Shown: positions 10,358 to 20,767 of the stretch, piece after piece | Numbering within the stretch: the first letter of the stretch is position 1 | Layout of the letters: each line of letters begins with the position of its first letter | NCBI RefSeq assembly: GCF_927312905.1 | Contig: NZ_CAKMHQ010000061.1 | Location: 1 to 40,059, forward strand | Origin: Candidatus Nitrotoga sp. 1052 | GTDB taxonomy: Bacteria > Pseudomonadota > Gammaproteobacteria > Burkholderiales > Gallionellaceae | Length of the DNA: 40,059 nt | Direction: 5' to 3' | Made by a program: the position numbers and the translations under genes | Notes under the pieces: generated by a model | What the model saw: only the letters and a program-made list of their open reading frames with translations | Told to the model about the DNA's origin: nothing | Databases searched by the model: none

Positions 10358-11517
10358 ATTGGCAGACCTCTCAATATGCGTCTGTTTTCCCAATCGATGC
10401 GGAGTAGCAGTGCTGCCGCAATACAACTCACTACCACGCTGCTGCCGCCAAAACTAAGAAAGGGCAGAGTTAACCCCTTGGTGGGCAATACTCCCGTGTT
10501 TACGCCAATATTTATCATCGCTTGCACGCCCAGCCACACGGCAATACCTTGTGCCACCAGCGCGGCAAATTGGCGATCGAGATTGGCGGCTTGACGGCCG
10601 ATGGCGAAGGCGCGAATGATCAACCCGGCAAATAACAGGATAACCATGCATACACCAACGAAGCCAAGCTCTTCAGCAATTACCGCGAGTAGAAAATCTG
10701 TATGTGCTTCGGGCAAGTAGAATAATTTTTGCAAACTCCCGCCAAGTCCCACGCCGAGCCACTCGCCGCGACCAAATGCGATCAGCGCATGACTTAACTG
10801 GTATCCCTTGCCATAAGGGTCAGACCATGGATCCATGAAGCCGACTACGCGCTGCATGCGATAGGGCGATGAGAAAATAAGAGATGCAAATGCGATAGGC
10901 AGGGCAATCACCAATCCGGCGAACACCTTGATATTAAATCCGCCAAGAAACAGAATACACATCGCGACAATACAAATCACCACGAAAGAACCCATATCCG
11001 GCTCTAGCAATAACAAGCCTCCGACCAGCGCCATCACCGCAAACATTGGCAGAAATGCTTGGCCCCAGTGATCTTTGAGCAAACCTTTACGCACTGTGTA
11101 ATCAGCTGCATACAGCACGGCAAATAATTTTATGAGTTCAGATGGTTGGAGATTAATGACGAACAGTGAAAGCCAGCGGCGGCTGCCATTCACTTCGCGC
11201 CCGATGCCGGGGATAAGCACTAGAATGAGTAGTGCCACGCCAAACAGAAACAGGTAGGGTGCTAGCCTCTGCCAGTTCTCTAGCGATACTTGGAACGTCA
11301 TTACACCAGCCACGATACCTACTAAAATATACAGGCCATGCCGTACCAAATAATACGCAGGCTGAAAGCCAGTGGACTTGCTTGCTTCGGCAGTGGCGAT
11401 AGAAGCCGAATATACCATTACCAGTCCGAACGCCAGCAACGCGATGGTTATCCACGACAGAATCTCGTCGTACTCCACCAATGCATGGTGGCGGCTGGTC
11501 AGGCTTGCGGCGAACAT
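10354..11517 (-). CDS. ftsW: peptidoglycan glycosyltransferase FtsW
   Basis: FtsW is the SEDS-family glycan polymerase of the septum, working with FtsI. The 387-residue sequence has about ten hydrophobic segments, the conserved NGSRRWL motif near residue 110, the QPSELIK motif near 123 and the LEPDMGS segment, which holds an acidic residue typical of the SEDS core. The C-terminal region contains [13 protein letters not shown], a family signature. It overlaps murD by 19 nt and murG by 4 nt, so the three are likely translated together. Confidence 0.97.
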   Translation of the reverse strand: MFAASLTSRHHALVEYDEILSWITIALLAFGLVMVYSASIATAEASKSTGFQPAYYLVRHGLYILVGIVAGVMTFQVSLENWQRLAPYLFLFGVALLILVLIPGIGREVNGSRRWLSLFVINLQPSELIKLFAVLYAADYTVRKGLLKDHWGQAFLPMFAVMALVGGLLLLEPDMGSFVVICIVAMCILFLGGFNIKVFAGLVIALPIAFASLIFSSPYRMQRVVGFMDPWSDPYGKGYQLSHALIAFGRGEWLGVGLGGSLQKLFYLPEAHTDFLLAVIAEELGFVGVCMVILLFAGLIIRAFAIGRQAANLDRQFAALVAQGIAVWLGVQAMINIGVNTGVLPTKGLTLPFLSFGGSSVVVSCIAAALLLRIDWENRRILRGLPI

Positions 11518-12899
11518 GCCACATCCCCTTGTAAAGCATGCACCGCAGCGTTAAATACTTCAGCACGATGGCTGTAATTACGGAACATATCAAAGCTGGC
11601 GCAGGCTGGCGATAACAGCACTGCGTCACCCGGCTGTGCCAGAGAGGCACTCTGACGTACTGCATCGACCATATTTTGTGCATGAACCACAGGCACGCCG
11701 CAATTCTGCAGCACCGCTGCAATCTTGTCAGCATCGCGTCCGATGAGCACTACAGCGCGCGCATACTGCATTACTATCGGATAGAGCGGCGCAAAATCCT
11801 GTCCTTTGCCCTCTCCGCCCGCAATCAACACGGCAGGCCGTCTTAAACCCTGTAGCGCCGCTATGGTAGCGCCGACATTAGTCCCTTTGGAGTCGTCGTA
11901 ATAAATGATGTCGTTGATTTCCGCGATTGGCTGCACGCGATGCGGCAAACCCTCGAAAGCGCGTAGCGCATTCCGTAACGGTGTCAGCGGTAAACCCACA
12001 GCATGGCACAAGGCAAGGGCAGCCAATGCATTGGCCACATTATGTAGCCCCGCCACCCGCAGCTCATTGGCATTCATCACACGCCGCTGGCCATGCATTA
12101 GCCATACATCCTCGCCGCTGCTATCTATGCCCCAGTCACTATTGGTGGGAGGCGGGGTATTCAATCCAAATGTATTGAGTATGCGTCCAGATAACGCCAT
12201 GCCAGCACTGAATTCATCATCGCGATTGAGCACTTGCACGCTTCTCTGTCCATTGTTACGGAAGATGCGCGCCTTGGCGGCTATATATTCGTTTATGTCG
12301 GAATAACGATCGAGATGGTCTTCGCTGATGTTGAGTACCGTTGCTGCATCCGCACTGAGTGAGGATGTGGTTTCCAACTGAAAGCTGGAAAGTTCAAGCA
12401 CCCAAACATCCGGATGCTGTCCTTGGCGCTGTAATAGCACATCCAGCACTGCAGGTGAAATGTTGCCAGCCACTTCCGTGTCCAAACCTGCTGCACGGCA
12501 CATCGCACCGACCATGTTGGTTACCGTGGACTTACCATTGGCACCGGTGATGGCAATAATTTTCGGCCGCCGGTCTTGCGGCAATGATCGCGCAAATAAT
12601 TCAATATCTCCCATTATTGGAATGCCACGTGCCGCCGCCTGCACTACGAATTGGTTATTCAATGGTATGCCGGGACTGATGGCGATCAAGTCGATATCAT
12701 TGAGCAATTCGCTGCGAAACACACCGCAGTGCAATTCCGTCTCGGGAAACTGCGTGCGCAATTCATCCATAGATGGAGGAAGATCACGACTGTCGGCAGC
12801 GCGCACCCGCGCACTCTGCGCACTAAGCCAACGCACAAGCGACAGCCCGGTCTCGCCAAGACCAAGCACCAGGACCGATTTGTTTGTCAAATTCATCAT
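11499..12899 (-). CDS. murD: UDP-N-acetylmuramoylalanine--D-glutamate ligase
   Basis: MurD adds D-glutamate to UDP-MurNAc-L-Ala. The start ATG at 12899 forms an ATGA overlap with the mraY stop and yields the normal N-terminus [18 protein letters not shown]; an upstream extension to 12953 lies inside mraY and is rejected. The 466-residue protein contains the N-terminal nucleotide-like fold GLGETG (13-18), the ATP-binding loop GANGKST (119-125), the [10 protein letters not shown] segment and the C-terminal [10 protein letters not shown] motif. It overlaps ftsW by 19 nt at the 3' end. Confidence 0.97.
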   Translation of the reverse strand: MMNLTNKSVLVLGLGETGLSLVRWLSAQSARVRAADSRDLPPSMDELRTQFPETELHCGVFRSELLNDIDLIAISPGIPLNNQFVVQAAARGIPIMGDIELFARSLPQDRRPKIIAITGANGKSTVTNMVGAMCRAAGLDTEVAGNISPAVLDVLLQRQGQHPDVWVLELSSFQLETTSSLSADAATVLNISEDHLDRYSDINEYIAAKARIFRNNGQRSVQVLNRDDEFSAGMALSGRILNTFGLNTPPPTNSDWGIDSSGEDVWLMHGQRRVMNANELRVAGLHNVANALAALALCHAVGLPLTPLRNALRAFEGLPHRVQPIAEINDIIYYDDSKGTNVGATIAALQGLRRPAVLIAGGEGKGQDFAPLYPIVMQYARAVVLIGRDADKIAAVLQNCGVPVVHAQNMVDAVRQSASLAQPGDAVLLSPACASFDMFRNYSHRAEVFNAAVHALQGDVACSPQA

Positions 12900-13981
12900 C
12901 GTAATTTCAGCGTTGTCAATCCGATTAATACCAACATCATCGAAATAATCCAAAACCGAACAACCACTTGATTTTCTTTCCAGCCTTTCAATTCATAATG
13001 ATGATGGAGCGGCGCCATGCGAAAGATACGCTTGCCAGTAAGCTTGAAAGAAGCCACCTGGATGACCACTGACAGCGTTTCCAGTACGAACACTCCGCCC
13101 ATGATAAGTAGGACGATTTCCTGGCGCACGATCACCGCTACCGTGCCAAGTGCAGCGCCCAGCGCCAGCGCACCTACGTCCCCCATGAACACTTCTGCCG
13201 GATAAGCGTTAAACCACAAGAAAGCTAACCCCGCGCCCGCAATTGCGCCGCAGAACACCGCCAATTCGCTCGCGCCAGGAACATGTGGCATGCCAAGATA
13301 CTTGGCGAATACTGCATGGCCCGCAACATAAGCGAAGATCGCCAGCGCACTGCTGATCATCACCGTGGGCATGATTGCCAAGCCGTCCAGACCATCGGTC
13401 AAATTTACTGCGTTACTGGTGCCAACGATAACCAGGTAGGCCAGCAGAATGAAAGTGAATGCTGCTAGCGGAAATACCAGATGCTTGAAGAAAGGCACGA
13501 TAAGTTCGGTATGCGCAGGCAGGCTGGCGTGCTGCCACAGGTACGCCGCCACGATCACCGCAATGATGGATTGCCAGAATATCTTGGCTTTGGCAGATAA
13601 CCCCTTGGGGTTGTGATGTACCACTTTGCGATAGTCATCGACCCAGCCGATAGCGCCGAAACTCAATGTGGTGAGCAAAACCACCCATACATATTTATTG
13701 CTTAGATCGGCCCACAATAACGTGGTGATGGCTATCGAGGTGAGAATTAACGCGCCACCCATTGTCGGCGTGCCAGCTTTTATCAGATGTGTCTGCGGAC
13801 CGTCATCCCGTACCGCTTGGCCTATTTTATAGGCGGTCAGCTTGCGTATCATCATCGGCCCGACCAGGAAGGAAATGGACAACGCAGTCATCGCTGCCAG
13901 CACGGCGCGCAGTGTGATGTAATTGAATACGCTGAATGCACTGATATATTGCGATAACCATTGCGCGAATTTAAGTAACAT
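12896..13981 (-). CDS. mraY: phospho-MurNAc-pentapeptide transferase MraY
   Basis: MraY attaches phospho-MurNAc-pentapeptide to undecaprenyl phosphate, making lipid I at the inner membrane. The 361-residue protein has ten hydrophobic helices. Active-site residues are visible: the aspartate pair DD at 115-116, [10 protein letters not shown] at 193-202, the aspartate in [11 protein letters not shown] at 268 and the histidine triplet in PLHHHYE at 326-328. Its ATG overlaps the murF 3' end by 11 nt. Length and motifs are normal. Confidence 0.98.
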   Translation of the reverse strand: MLLKFAQWLSQYISAFSVFNYITLRAVLAAMTALSISFLVGPMMIRKLTAYKIGQAVRDDGPQTHLIKAGTPTMGGALILTSIAITTLLWADLSNKYVWVVLLTTLSFGAIGWVDDYRKVVHHNPKGLSAKAKIFWQSIIAVIVAAYLWQHASLPAHTELIVPFFKHLVFPLAAFTFILLAYLVIVGTSNAVNLTDGLDGLAIMPTVMISSALAIFAYVAGHAVFAKYLGMPHVPGASELAVFCGAIAGAGLAFLWFNAYPAEVFMGDVGALALGAALGTVAVIVRQEIVLLIMGGVFVLETLSVVIQVASFKLTGKRIFRMAPLHHHYELKGWKENQVVVRFWIISMMLVLIGLTTLKLR

Positions 13982-15431
13982 TTTTGTTTCTTTCGGCCGG
14001 TCGATTAAGAGGATTGGAAATCTTGTGAAGCTTGTGCATGGACTCTTCTTGGTTTCTTTCCTCTCTTACCTTATTTGTTCCAGTGCAGTGCTGCACTACC
14101 CGCTCCATACGCATGAAGCGCGAGCCCTTCACTAATATCGTGCTATCAGCATCCAAATTCTTGTCCAGCTCAACTAATAAATCCTCAATACGATCAAAGT
14201 GGCGAGCGCCTGAGCCGAACTCATGTACCGCATGAAGTGTCAATTTGCCCAGTGCCAATAGCTGGTTCACTCCCAAACGGCGGGCTTCTGCGCCAATTTC
14301 GCCATGCAGGCGTGCGGCGTCCTCCCCTAGTTCTCCCATGTCGCCTAGTACCAGGATCTTTTTACCGGCGCTCTGCGCCAATACCTCGAGCGCGGCGTGC
14401 AGTGAGGCCGGATTGGCGTTGTAACTGTCATCTATCAGCGTCGCACCATGCAGCGCAGCTTTACGCTGCAAACGAGCGACCACGCCTGAAAAATTTTCCA
14501 GCCCTGCTACAATCGCTGGCAAGGGTACGTGCACGGCCAACGCTGCAGCAGTAGCGGCCAGCGCGTTGCGGACGTTATGCTCTCCCGGTACTTGCAACTG
14601 TGCACTGAAGCTACCCTGCGGCATGCTCACTTCGATTTGTACGCCATAGCCCTTTACCTGCCATTGCGCATGTACCACCACATTTTTTCCCAGACCGAAT
14701 TCAATAATCGAATGGCCGTCTGCCAACTCGCGCCATAGTGGTGCATAAGCGTCATCGGCATTAATGACCGCAGTGCCTTGAGGCGACAACCCTGTGAAAA
14801 CTTCTCCTTTAGCGCGTGCCACTGCGTCCACCGAACCTAGTCCGGCCAAGTGCGCGCTGCCCGCGTTGTTGACGATAGCGACATCCGGCCGTGCCAGCCG
14901 GGTCAGGTATTCAATTTCTCCCGTATGGTTCATACCCATCTCGATTACCGCATAGCGATGCACGGCCCTCAGCTTAAGCAAGGTAAGTGGCACACCAATG
15001 TCATTGTTGAGATTTCCAAGTGTTGCTAACACTGCGCCATCATCACCCGTTGCCGCGCGCAATATGCTTGCCAACATTTCCTTCACCGTGGTCTTGCCAT
15101 TGCTGCCGGTCACTGCTATCACGGGAATGTTGAACTGCGCACGCCAATGAGCTGCCAGACGACCTAATGCCAGGCGCGTATCTTCAACCAGCAGCAATGG
15201 ACACGGTGACTCAACGCCCCGATAACTTGTGGTTTTTACCAAGGCAGCGACTGCGCCGCTTTGAGTAGCACTGTCAACAAATGCGGCGCCGTCGTAATTT
15301 TCCCCCTGCAACGCTACAAATAGATCGCCTGCATTAATCGTTCGACTATCGCTGGACACGGAGGTAAACAACACATCGTGGCCGACAAGCTCGCAGCCCA
15401 ACACCTGCGCGGCCTGCGATAGCAGCATCAT
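13971..15431 (-). CDS. murF: UDP-MurNAc-tripeptide--D-Ala-D-Ala ligase (long tail)
   Basis: MurF adds the D-Ala-D-Ala dipeptide made by DdlB to the UDP-MurNAc tripeptide. It has the ATP-binding GSNGKTT loop at 109-115, the [12 protein letters not shown] segment and the C-terminal LGDMGELG motif. At 486 residues it is longer than the roughly 450 of E. coli: after the usual end ([16 protein letters not shown]) there are about 37 extra residues, rich in Asn, Lys, Arg and Glu, that run into the mraY start. ATGA overlap with murE at the 5' end. The tail may be a neutral stop-codon loss or a local insertion. Confidence 0.95.
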   Translation of the reverse strand: MMLLSQAAQVLGCELVGHDVLFTSVSSDSRTINAGDLFVALQGENYDGAAFVDSATQSGAVAALVKTTSYRGVESPCPLLLVEDTRLALGRLAAHWRAQFNIPVIAVTGSNGKTTVKEMLASILRAATGDDGAVLATLGNLNNDIGVPLTLLKLRAVHRYAVIEMGMNHTGEIEYLTRLARPDVAIVNNAGSAHLAGLGSVDAVARAKGEVFTGLSPQGTAVINADDAYAPLWRELADGHSIIEFGLGKNVVVHAQWQVKGYGVQIEVSMPQGSFSAQLQVPGEHNVRNALAATAAALAVHVPLPAIVAGLENFSGVVARLQRKAALHGATLIDDSYNANPASLHAALEVLAQSAGKKILVLGDMGELGEDAARLHGEIGAEARRLGVNQLLALGKLTLHAVHEFGSGARHFDRIEDLLVELDKNLDADSTILVKGSRFMRMERVVQHCTGTNKVREERNQEESMHKLHKISNPLNRPAERNKNVT

Positions 15432-16960
15432 GCCCGCCCCTCATCGCGCCAAGCCAACAACGCGCGCTGTGCGACCTCGGCGTCGCTGAACGGATATTTC
15501 ACACCCCTGATTTCCTGGTATGACTCGTGCCCTTTACCGGCAATCAATACGATATCCGTCGCATGCGCGCTGAGTACTGCTTGTGCGATGGCCGAGGCGC
15601 GATCTTCGATGATTTGGTATGTGCCGTTCGTTTTCCTTGTTCCAGATGTAATGCCGGATACAATGGCTGCGATAATGTCGAGCGGCGCTTCACTGCGCGG
15701 GTTGTCGCTGGTAATAATAGAGACGTCTGCCAATTTGGCCGCGATAGCCCCCATCATCGGGCGTTTGCCGCGGTCGCGGTCGCCGCCACAACCGAACACA
15801 CAAATCAGTTTGCCGCCGGAAGTCCCAACTAGTTCACGACCGACCACTTCACGTACGGCCTGCAACACTTTTTCCAGTGCATCCGGGGTATGTGCATAAT
15901 CCACCACCACAGTGGGGCGATCGCCGCCATCACCAAAAGTCTGCATGCGTCCGGGCACCGCACTGATACGGGACAATTCGTGCAGCGCATTGCTTAACGT
16001 CACTCCGCTCACCAGCAACACCGCCATAACGCCCAACAGATTGGCAACATTAAAGCGTCCGATCAGTGTGCTATGCAGCTCACCACCGCCCCAGCTGGAA
16101 TGTATTTGCAGGCTGAACCCATGCGCATCCATGCGTAATGCGCCACCGTAAACCATGCGTAAACCGAGGCGCTCGGCCAGGGCCAAGGCGGCATCGTTTA
16201 GACCATAGCCCACCACTTCCACTCCTTTGTCCTGCAGTTGCTCGGCAATCTCGGCACCAAATGCATCATCCAGGTTGAGTACAACGTATTTAAGCTGTTG
16301 CCAATCGAATAAGCGGCGCTTGGCCGCCGCATAGCTATGCATGTCGCCGTGATAATCGAGATGGTCTCGGCTGAGGTTGGTAAGCAACGCTACATCGAAT
16401 TGCACCCCATTCACGCGCCCCTGTTCCAAAGCATGAGAGGACACTTCCATAGCCACAGCCTGCGCGCCCTGCGCCAGATAATCGGCTAACAATTCATGCA
16501 GGCGGATGGCATCGGGTGTGGTGTTCAGGGTGGGCTGCAAAGCAGGGTGGAAGCCGTTGCCCAAGGTCCCGATCAGCGCGGTTTTTTTGCCCAGCGCGCA
16601 AAATGATTGCGCAATCCAGTGGCAGCATGATGTCTTACCGTTGGTGCCGGTGATACCGACTACCCACATTTTTTGTGAGGGGCTGCCATAGACGTGGTCA
16701 GCAATCTCTCCGGCATGATGGCGCAGATCGGCGACTGCCAAATTGGGGAGCCGCCATGCTTCGTTCCAGCTAAAGCCGTGCGCTTCCCAGATCACTGCAT
16801 TGGCGCCATTTGCGAGAGCTTGCTTAATGAATTGACGTCCATCTGCGTTGCTGCCGGGGTACGCGATGAATGTATCGCCTGGCGCAACCGCGCGGCTATC
16901 CGTCTCTAGCCGTGTGACCGTTACACCGAGGGAGGCAATGAGGTCGGAATGGAAGCTCAC
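15428..16960 (-). CDS. murE: UDP-MurNAc-L-Ala-D-Glu:meso-diaminopimelate ligase
   Basis: MurE adds the third stem residue. The 510-residue protein carries the ATP-binding motif GITGTNGKT (102-110), the UDP-binding TTPDA segment near 147, and DNPR at 419-422, the signature that selects meso-diaminopimelate rather than lysine, so the peptidoglycan is the usual Gram-negative mDAP type. The start is GTG at 16960, overlapping the ftsI stop as GTGA; no in-frame ATG gives a better N-terminus. It overlaps murF by ATGA. Confidence 0.97.
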   Translation of the reverse strand: MSFHSDLIASLGVTVTRLETDSRAVAPGDTFIAYPGSNADGRQFIKQALANGANAVIWEAHGFSWNEAWRLPNLAVADLRHHAGEIADHVYGSPSQKMWVVGITGTNGKTSCCHWIAQSFCALGKKTALIGTLGNGFHPALQPTLNTTPDAIRLHELLADYLAQGAQAVAMEVSSHALEQGRVNGVQFDVALLTNLSRDHLDYHGDMHSYAAAKRRLFDWQQLKYVVLNLDDAFGAEIAEQLQDKGVEVVGYGLNDAALALAERLGLRMVYGGALRMDAHGFSLQIHSSWGGGELHSTLIGRFNVANLLGVMAVLLVSGVTLSNALHELSRISAVPGRMQTFGDGGDRPTVVVDYAHTPDALEKVLQAVREVVGRELVGTSGGKLICVFGCGGDRDRGKRPMMGAIAAKLADVSIITSDNPRSEAPLDIIAAIVSGITSGTRKTNGTYQIIEDRASAIAQAVLSAHATDIVLIAGKGHESYQEIRGVKYPFSDAEVAQRALLAWRDEGRA

Positions 16961-18690
16961 ACTTCCTCCTTCACGATATCGACAGATGGCGGCATTAATA
17001 CATTTCCGAGCCGTGTATCGTTAGGCACGTTGAGCAGGCGCAGCGCTGCGCCCATTACATTACTAAATACGGGTGCTGCGACCAACCCGCCGTAATACTG
17101 ACCGTTGTTCGGCTCGTTGATCATCACTGCCACGATCAGTCGTGGGCTGGACGCGGGTGCCAATCCGACAAAAGAAGAAATATAACGATTGATGTAGCGC
17201 CCACCATCTAGTTTGTGCGCAGTACCAGTCTTGCCCGCTACGCGGTAGCCATTGATCTGTGCCAACGGCGCGGTGCCACCTGGCAGAGTCGCCAGTTCCA
17301 GCATAGCGAGTATTTCGCGCGCAGTGGCATCCGAATAGACTCTCTTGCCGCTCACAGGTGCATCCAGCTTAAGCCATGACACTGGCTTCAATTCTCCATT
17401 GTTTGCAAATATTGTATAAGCGCGTGCCAGTTGCAACAGGCTGACGGAAATGCCGTGGCCATAGGAAAGGGTGGCCTGCTCAATGGGCCGCCACTTCTTG
17501 TAATCGCGTAATTTACCTGCCGCCTCACCGGGGAAGCCACTGCCGGCCTGCGTACCAAAACCGCTTTCGTTCAGGCTTTGCCAGATTGCTTCTGGCGGCA
17601 ACGATAGCGCAATTTTAGCCGCGCCTACATTACTGGATTTCTGAATCACTTGTGCCACTGTGAGTGCTTCTTCGGGATGGGTGTCATGAATCTTGTGTCC
17701 ACCGACTAGCATTACTCCATTCTCGGTATTGATAATGGTTTGTGGCGTCACGTTACCCGTCTCCAGCGCCGCTGCCACGGTGAACGGCTTGAGCGTGGAG
17801 CCCGGTTCGAATAAGTCAGTTACAGCATGGTTGCGTAGCACCTGAAGGTTGGGCTTGACGCGATTATTAGGGTTGTAACTTGGCCAATTGGCCAGCGCCA
17901 ATACTTCGCCGCTATGAGCATCCAGCACTACAACGGAGCCGGCTTTGGCGTTATGTTGTTCGACCGCCAGCTTTATTTCTCGGTACGCCAAATATTGAAT
18001 TTTGCTGTCTATACTCAGCACCAGGTTGCTGCCCGGCTTGGGCGTGCGAATGCTGGCGACGTCTTCGACAATATGGCCCTTGCGATCCTTGATTACGCGT
18101 TGGCTACCCGCTTTGCCACCGAGCTGATTCTGTAATGCCAGCTCCAGTCCTTCCTGACCGTTGTCGTCCACGTCAGTGAAACCGAGCAGGTGCGCCGTTA
18201 TCCCCCCGCCTGGGTAATAGCGGCGATACTCACGTCGTAGCGAAACACCGGGCATGCCCAGTTTTACGATTTTTTCCGCTTGTTCGGGTGGTAATTGGCG
18301 CTGGAGATAAACAAAATCACGTGTAGTGTCGAATAAACGACTCTTCACTTCCTTTATATCCATGCCCATGATTCGCGCTAACTGATTCACTTGTTGTGGT
18401 GTCGCTTCCACATCCTGCGGGCTAACCCAAATGGATTCCACTGGCGTACTGATGGCGAGCGGTTCCCCATTGCGGTCGGAAATCATGCCGCGGTGCGCGC
18501 TAATGTCTATGACACGGCTGGAACGTGCATTCCCTTTCTGTTGCAGGAAATTATTGTGGATGCTTTGCAAATACACTGCGCGTACGATCAATGCACCCAT
18601 GCCAAATAGCAACAGCACAAATAACAGTCGAGAACGCCACGGCGGTAATGTTGCAAGCTTTGCGGCCTGTATATTGCTGGAATAATTCAT
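16957..18690 (-). CDS. ftsI: peptidoglycan transpeptidase FtsI (PBP3)
   Basis: FtsI is the septal class B penicillin-binding protein that cross-links new peptidoglycan with FtsW. The 577-residue protein has one N-terminal membrane anchor (about 20-42), a pedestal domain starting with RGMISDRNGEPLA, and a transpeptidase domain. The three active-site motifs are all present: SxxK at 298-301 (STLK), SSN at 352-354 and KTG at 487-489. Its ATG overlaps the ftsL stop as ATGA and its stop overlaps murE as GTGA. Confidence 0.97.
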   Translation of the reverse strand: MNYSSNIQAAKLATLPPWRSRLLFVLLLFGMGALIVRAVYLQSIHNNFLQQKGNARSSRVIDISAHRGMISDRNGEPLAISTPVESIWVSPQDVEATPQQVNQLARIMGMDIKEVKSRLFDTTRDFVYLQRQLPPEQAEKIVKLGMPGVSLRREYRRYYPGGGITAHLLGFTDVDDNGQEGLELALQNQLGGKAGSQRVIKDRKGHIVEDVASIRTPKPGSNLVLSIDSKIQYLAYREIKLAVEQHNAKAGSVVVLDAHSGEVLALANWPSYNPNNRVKPNLQVLRNHAVTDLFEPGSTLKPFTVAAALETGNVTPQTIINTENGVMLVGGHKIHDTHPEEALTVAQVIQKSSNVGAAKIALSLPPEAIWQSLNESGFGTQAGSGFPGEAAGKLRDYKKWRPIEQATLSYGHGISVSLLQLARAYTIFANNGELKPVSWLKLDAPVSGKRVYSDATAREILAMLELATLPGGTAPLAQINGYRVAGKTGTAHKLDGGRYINRYISSFVGLAPASSPRLIVAVMINEPNNGQYYGGLVAAPVFSNVMGAALRLLNVPNDTRLGNVLMPPSVDIVKEEV

Positions 18691-18977
18691 GGTTGTGTTA
18701 AAGCTGCATTCAGCTCTTCAGCACGGATAAATTGGATCTGTCGGCCTTTCGGTAGCTGCATTTGCAGCTTGTCGACAGCGATTTTCTCCACCCGCGCTGG
18801 CATCGCCCAGGTACTCTGCTCAAGCTGTAATTGTCCCCATTCCACTTCCATCTGCTGCGCGCGGTCCTTTTCCTTTTGTAATTCCGCAAACAATTTGCGC
18901 GCTTTGTTTTGTGAGGTCACAACACTCAGCGCGCAAACGATCACCATAAGTAAGAGCAATAGATGCACCTTAGTCAT
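18687..18977 (-). CDS. ftsL: cell division protein FtsL
   Basis: FtsL is a small bitopic divisome protein that forms a coiled coil with FtsB and binds FtsQ. I choose the ATG at 18977, which has a strong AGGAGAGG ribosome binding site just upstream, over the GTG at 18992; it gives 96 residues. A single membrane helix lies at about residues 5-22, followed by a charged heptad-like stretch ([20 protein letters not shown]) and the short conserved end containing [11 protein letters not shown]. It overlaps rsmH by 8 nt and ftsI by 4 nt. The family diverges quickly, so position and topology carry the call. Confidence 0.92.
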   Translation of the reverse strand: MTKVHLLLLLMVIVCALSVVTSQNKARKLFAELQKEKDRAQQMEVEWGQLQLEQSTWAMPARVEKIAVDKLQMQLPKGRQIQFIRAEELNAALTQP

Positions 18978-19929
18978 GCGCCTCTCCTGCACGTTCAGCT
19001 ACGCGCATCACCGCACTGCGCGCCCGAGGGTTCGTTGCCACCTCCTGCGAGGTGGCGTGAATTGCTTTGCCAATCAGACGCAGCCTACCTTTTGGTATAT
19101 CTGCAGCGCGAATCGGCAAATTTCGCGGCAACTTATCGCCCTGCGCCATGTCGCGCAGAAAATGCTTTACCATGCGGTCTTCCAGCGAATGGAAACTGAT
19201 GACCACGATACGTCCCCCTGGCCTTAGGCAATCCACACATTGCGGGAGAATCCGCGCAATTTCTTCGAGTTCTTGGTTGAGATAAATCCGTATAGCTTGA
19301 AAGGTACGTGTCGCCGGATTTTTCCCGGGCTCACGTGTACGCACGGCCTGAGCAACAATTTCGCTGAGCTGACGCGTAGTGGTAATAGGTTTCTCTTGGC
19401 GTGCAGCAACAAGCGCTCTTGCAATCTGTGTAGCAAACCGTTCCTCGCCATAGTCACGTATCACCTCTCCAAGCAAACTTTCATCTACGGTGGCCAGCCA
19501 TTCCGCTGCGGTTTGTCCGCTGCTGGTGTCCATACGCATGTCCAGCGGCGCGTCGAAACGGAAGCTGAAGCCGCGTTGCTCATCATCCAGTTGCGGCGAA
19601 GACACCCCCAAATCGAGCAATACCCCGTCCACTTTTTCAACCGCCAGTTTGCCCAACAACTCGGTCAAGCGCGCGAATCCGCTGTGCACCATGACAAAAC
19701 GTGGATCAGTAATCGCCTGCCCCGCAGCTACTGCCGCAGGATCCTTATCCAACGCAATCAAACGACCCATCGCGCCCAACTTTTGCAGTATCAGCTGACT
19801 GTGTCCACCGCGCCCGAACGTGCCGTCTACATAGACACCATCCGGTTTAATCTGCAATGCCTCAATGGCCTCGTGCAATAAAACTGTTTGATGCAACAAT
19901 CTGGGCGTGTGAGATAAGCAACCACTCAC
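18970..19929 (-). CDS. rsmH: 16S rRNA (cytosine1402-N4)-methyltransferase
   Basis: RsmH (MraW) methylates C1402 of 16S rRNA using S-adenosylmethionine. The GTG at 19929 overlaps the mraZ stop as GTGA and is preceded by a GGAGGG ribosome binding site nine bases upstream, so I prefer it to the longer open frame reaching 20004. This gives 319 residues, the family norm. Motifs are the SAM-binding GTFGRGGHS (36-44), the [13 protein letters not shown] segment, and the C-terminal [15 protein letters not shown] motif. It is the second gene of the dcw operon. Confidence 0.97.
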   Translation of the reverse strand: MSGCLSHTPRLLHQTVLLHEAIEALQIKPDGVYVDGTFGRGGHSQLILQKLGAMGRLIALDKDPAAVAAGQAITDPRFVMVHSGFARLTELLGKLAVEKVDGVLLDLGVSSPQLDDEQRGFSFRFDAPLDMRMDTSSGQTAAEWLATVDESLLGEVIRDYGEERFATQIARALVAARQEKPITTTRQLSEIVAQAVRTREPGKNPATRTFQAIRIYLNQELEEIARILPQCVDCLRPGGRIVVISFHSLEDRMVKHFLRDMAQGDKLPRNLPIRAADIPKGRLRLIGKAIHATSQEVATNPRARSAVMRVAERAGEAHD

Positions 19930-20372
19930 AACGTGAATCCCTCCAGTTCCGGGGGAAGCTCGCCATGGGCAAACGACAACGCCATTTCCTGCTGCGCTGT
20001 CCACTTAGCCTCATCCCACAATTCAAGTTTATTGCCTTGGCCAATCAGCATTACGCGCTTATCCAGCATCGCATAGCTGCGCAAGGCAGGAGAAATCAGT
20101 ATGCGTCCCGCTGCATCCATTTCGACATCTTCGGCGTAACCAATCAGGCGGCGCTGTAGCGCGCGTATGCGCGGATTAAGAGAGGACAGCTTTAGCAGCT
20201 TGTCTCGTATCGGTTGCCATTCGGGCTGCGGATAACACAGCAAGCAACCATCCGCATCAGCAGTTAACACTAACTGACTGGCGAAATGTGCAAGCAAGAT
20301 ATCACGATGCCGAGCCGGTATCGCGAGCCTGCCTTTGCTATCCAGACTGAGTTGTGCAGCTCCCTGAAACAT
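19926..20372 (-). CDS. mraZ: transcriptional regulator MraZ
   Basis: MraZ is a ring-forming AbrB-like DNA-binding protein that represses the dcw operon in E. coli. The ATG at 20372, preceded by an AGGG ribosome binding site, gives a 148-residue protein with the family N-terminus [15 protein letters not shown]; the longer frame to 20420 would run through the operator and is rejected. Two tandem SpoVT-AbrB halves are visible, each with a DxxGR-like motif: [15 protein letters not shown] (9-23) and [15 protein letters not shown] (about 84-98). It is the first gene of the cluster and its own predicted binding sites lie just upstream. Confidence 0.96.
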   Translation of the reverse strand: MFQGAAQLSLDSKGRLAIPARHRDILLAHFASQLVLTADADGCLLCYPQPEWQPIRDKLLKLSSLNPRIRALQRRLIGYAEDVEMDAAGRILISPALRSYAMLDKRVMLIGQGNKLELWDEAKWTAQQEMALSFAHGELPPELEGFTL

Positions 20373-20395
20373 TATCGCAACCCTGTACTTGCTTG

Positions 20396-20420
20396 CCCAC
20401 AAAAACCCACTTTTTCCCAC
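20396..20420 (-). promoter_or_regulatory. MraZ operator: three GTGGG boxes at 10-bp spacing
   Basis: On the minus strand three GTGGG pentamers (complements at 20416-20420, 20406-20410 and 20396-20400) are spaced exactly 10 bp apart, so each TGGGN is separated by 5 bp. This is the arrangement of direct repeats bound by E. coli MraZ. The boxes lie between the predicted transcription start and the mraZ start codon, fitting autorepression. A fourth, imperfect copy (GTGAA) is at 20426-20430. Confidence 0.8.
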
Positions 20421-20428
20421 TCTGCTTC

Positions 20429-20457
20429 ACTATATTGAAAAAAGTAGGCTGGGTCAA
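20429..20457 (-). promoter_or_regulatory. sigma-70 promoter of the dcw operon
   Basis: On the minus strand TTGACC (20457-20452) and TATAGT (20434-20429) are separated by exactly 17 bp. The predicted start, near 20422, lies at the edge of the MraZ boxes, so bound MraZ would block the polymerase. The mRNA would begin about 50 nt before mraZ. This is the strongest promoter match I see in the window. Confidence 0.75.
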
Positions 20458-20767
20458 GCAATAAAATAAGATTTTTCTTTGCGCGACAAGCAGTTAGAGC
20501 TGAAAGTTGGTGTTGTATTAATTTCTTTAAAAAAGAATGGATTGCATAAAAAGGCTAATGCTGTTTATGATATTTATGCGGCTTGCGGAGGGAAGAGCGT
20601 GATGCTGTTAAGTCTGCGGAATTGTATAAGGTATTTGAGGTTGTTTTTGTTTCATTCAAATGAAAGCAAAAACTTGGTAGAAGCGTTTTTTTGGCAACGA
20701 TAGTTTTTATGACAGCTTATATTAAAGCCGTTTCCAACATAATCTTGGATATATATCGAAATTAAGT
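20458..20767. other. spacer between rnpB and the dcw promoter
   Basis: About 310 AT-rich bases. A 74-codon frame on the plus strand (20479-20703) starts at TTG without a ribosome binding site and resembles nothing I know, so I leave it out. I see no clear T-run terminator directly after rnpB on the minus strand, so some readthrough into the dcw operon is possible. Confidence 0.4.

Noticed and set aside
19930-20004. N-terminal extension of rsmH
   Set aside because: The GTG at 19929 has a strong ribosome binding site and a GTGA overlap; the extension would lie within mraZ and has no family support.
20479-20703. 74-residue frame between rnpB and mraZ
   Set aside because: TTG start, no ribosome binding site, no family likeness, and it opposes the direction of the surrounding genes.
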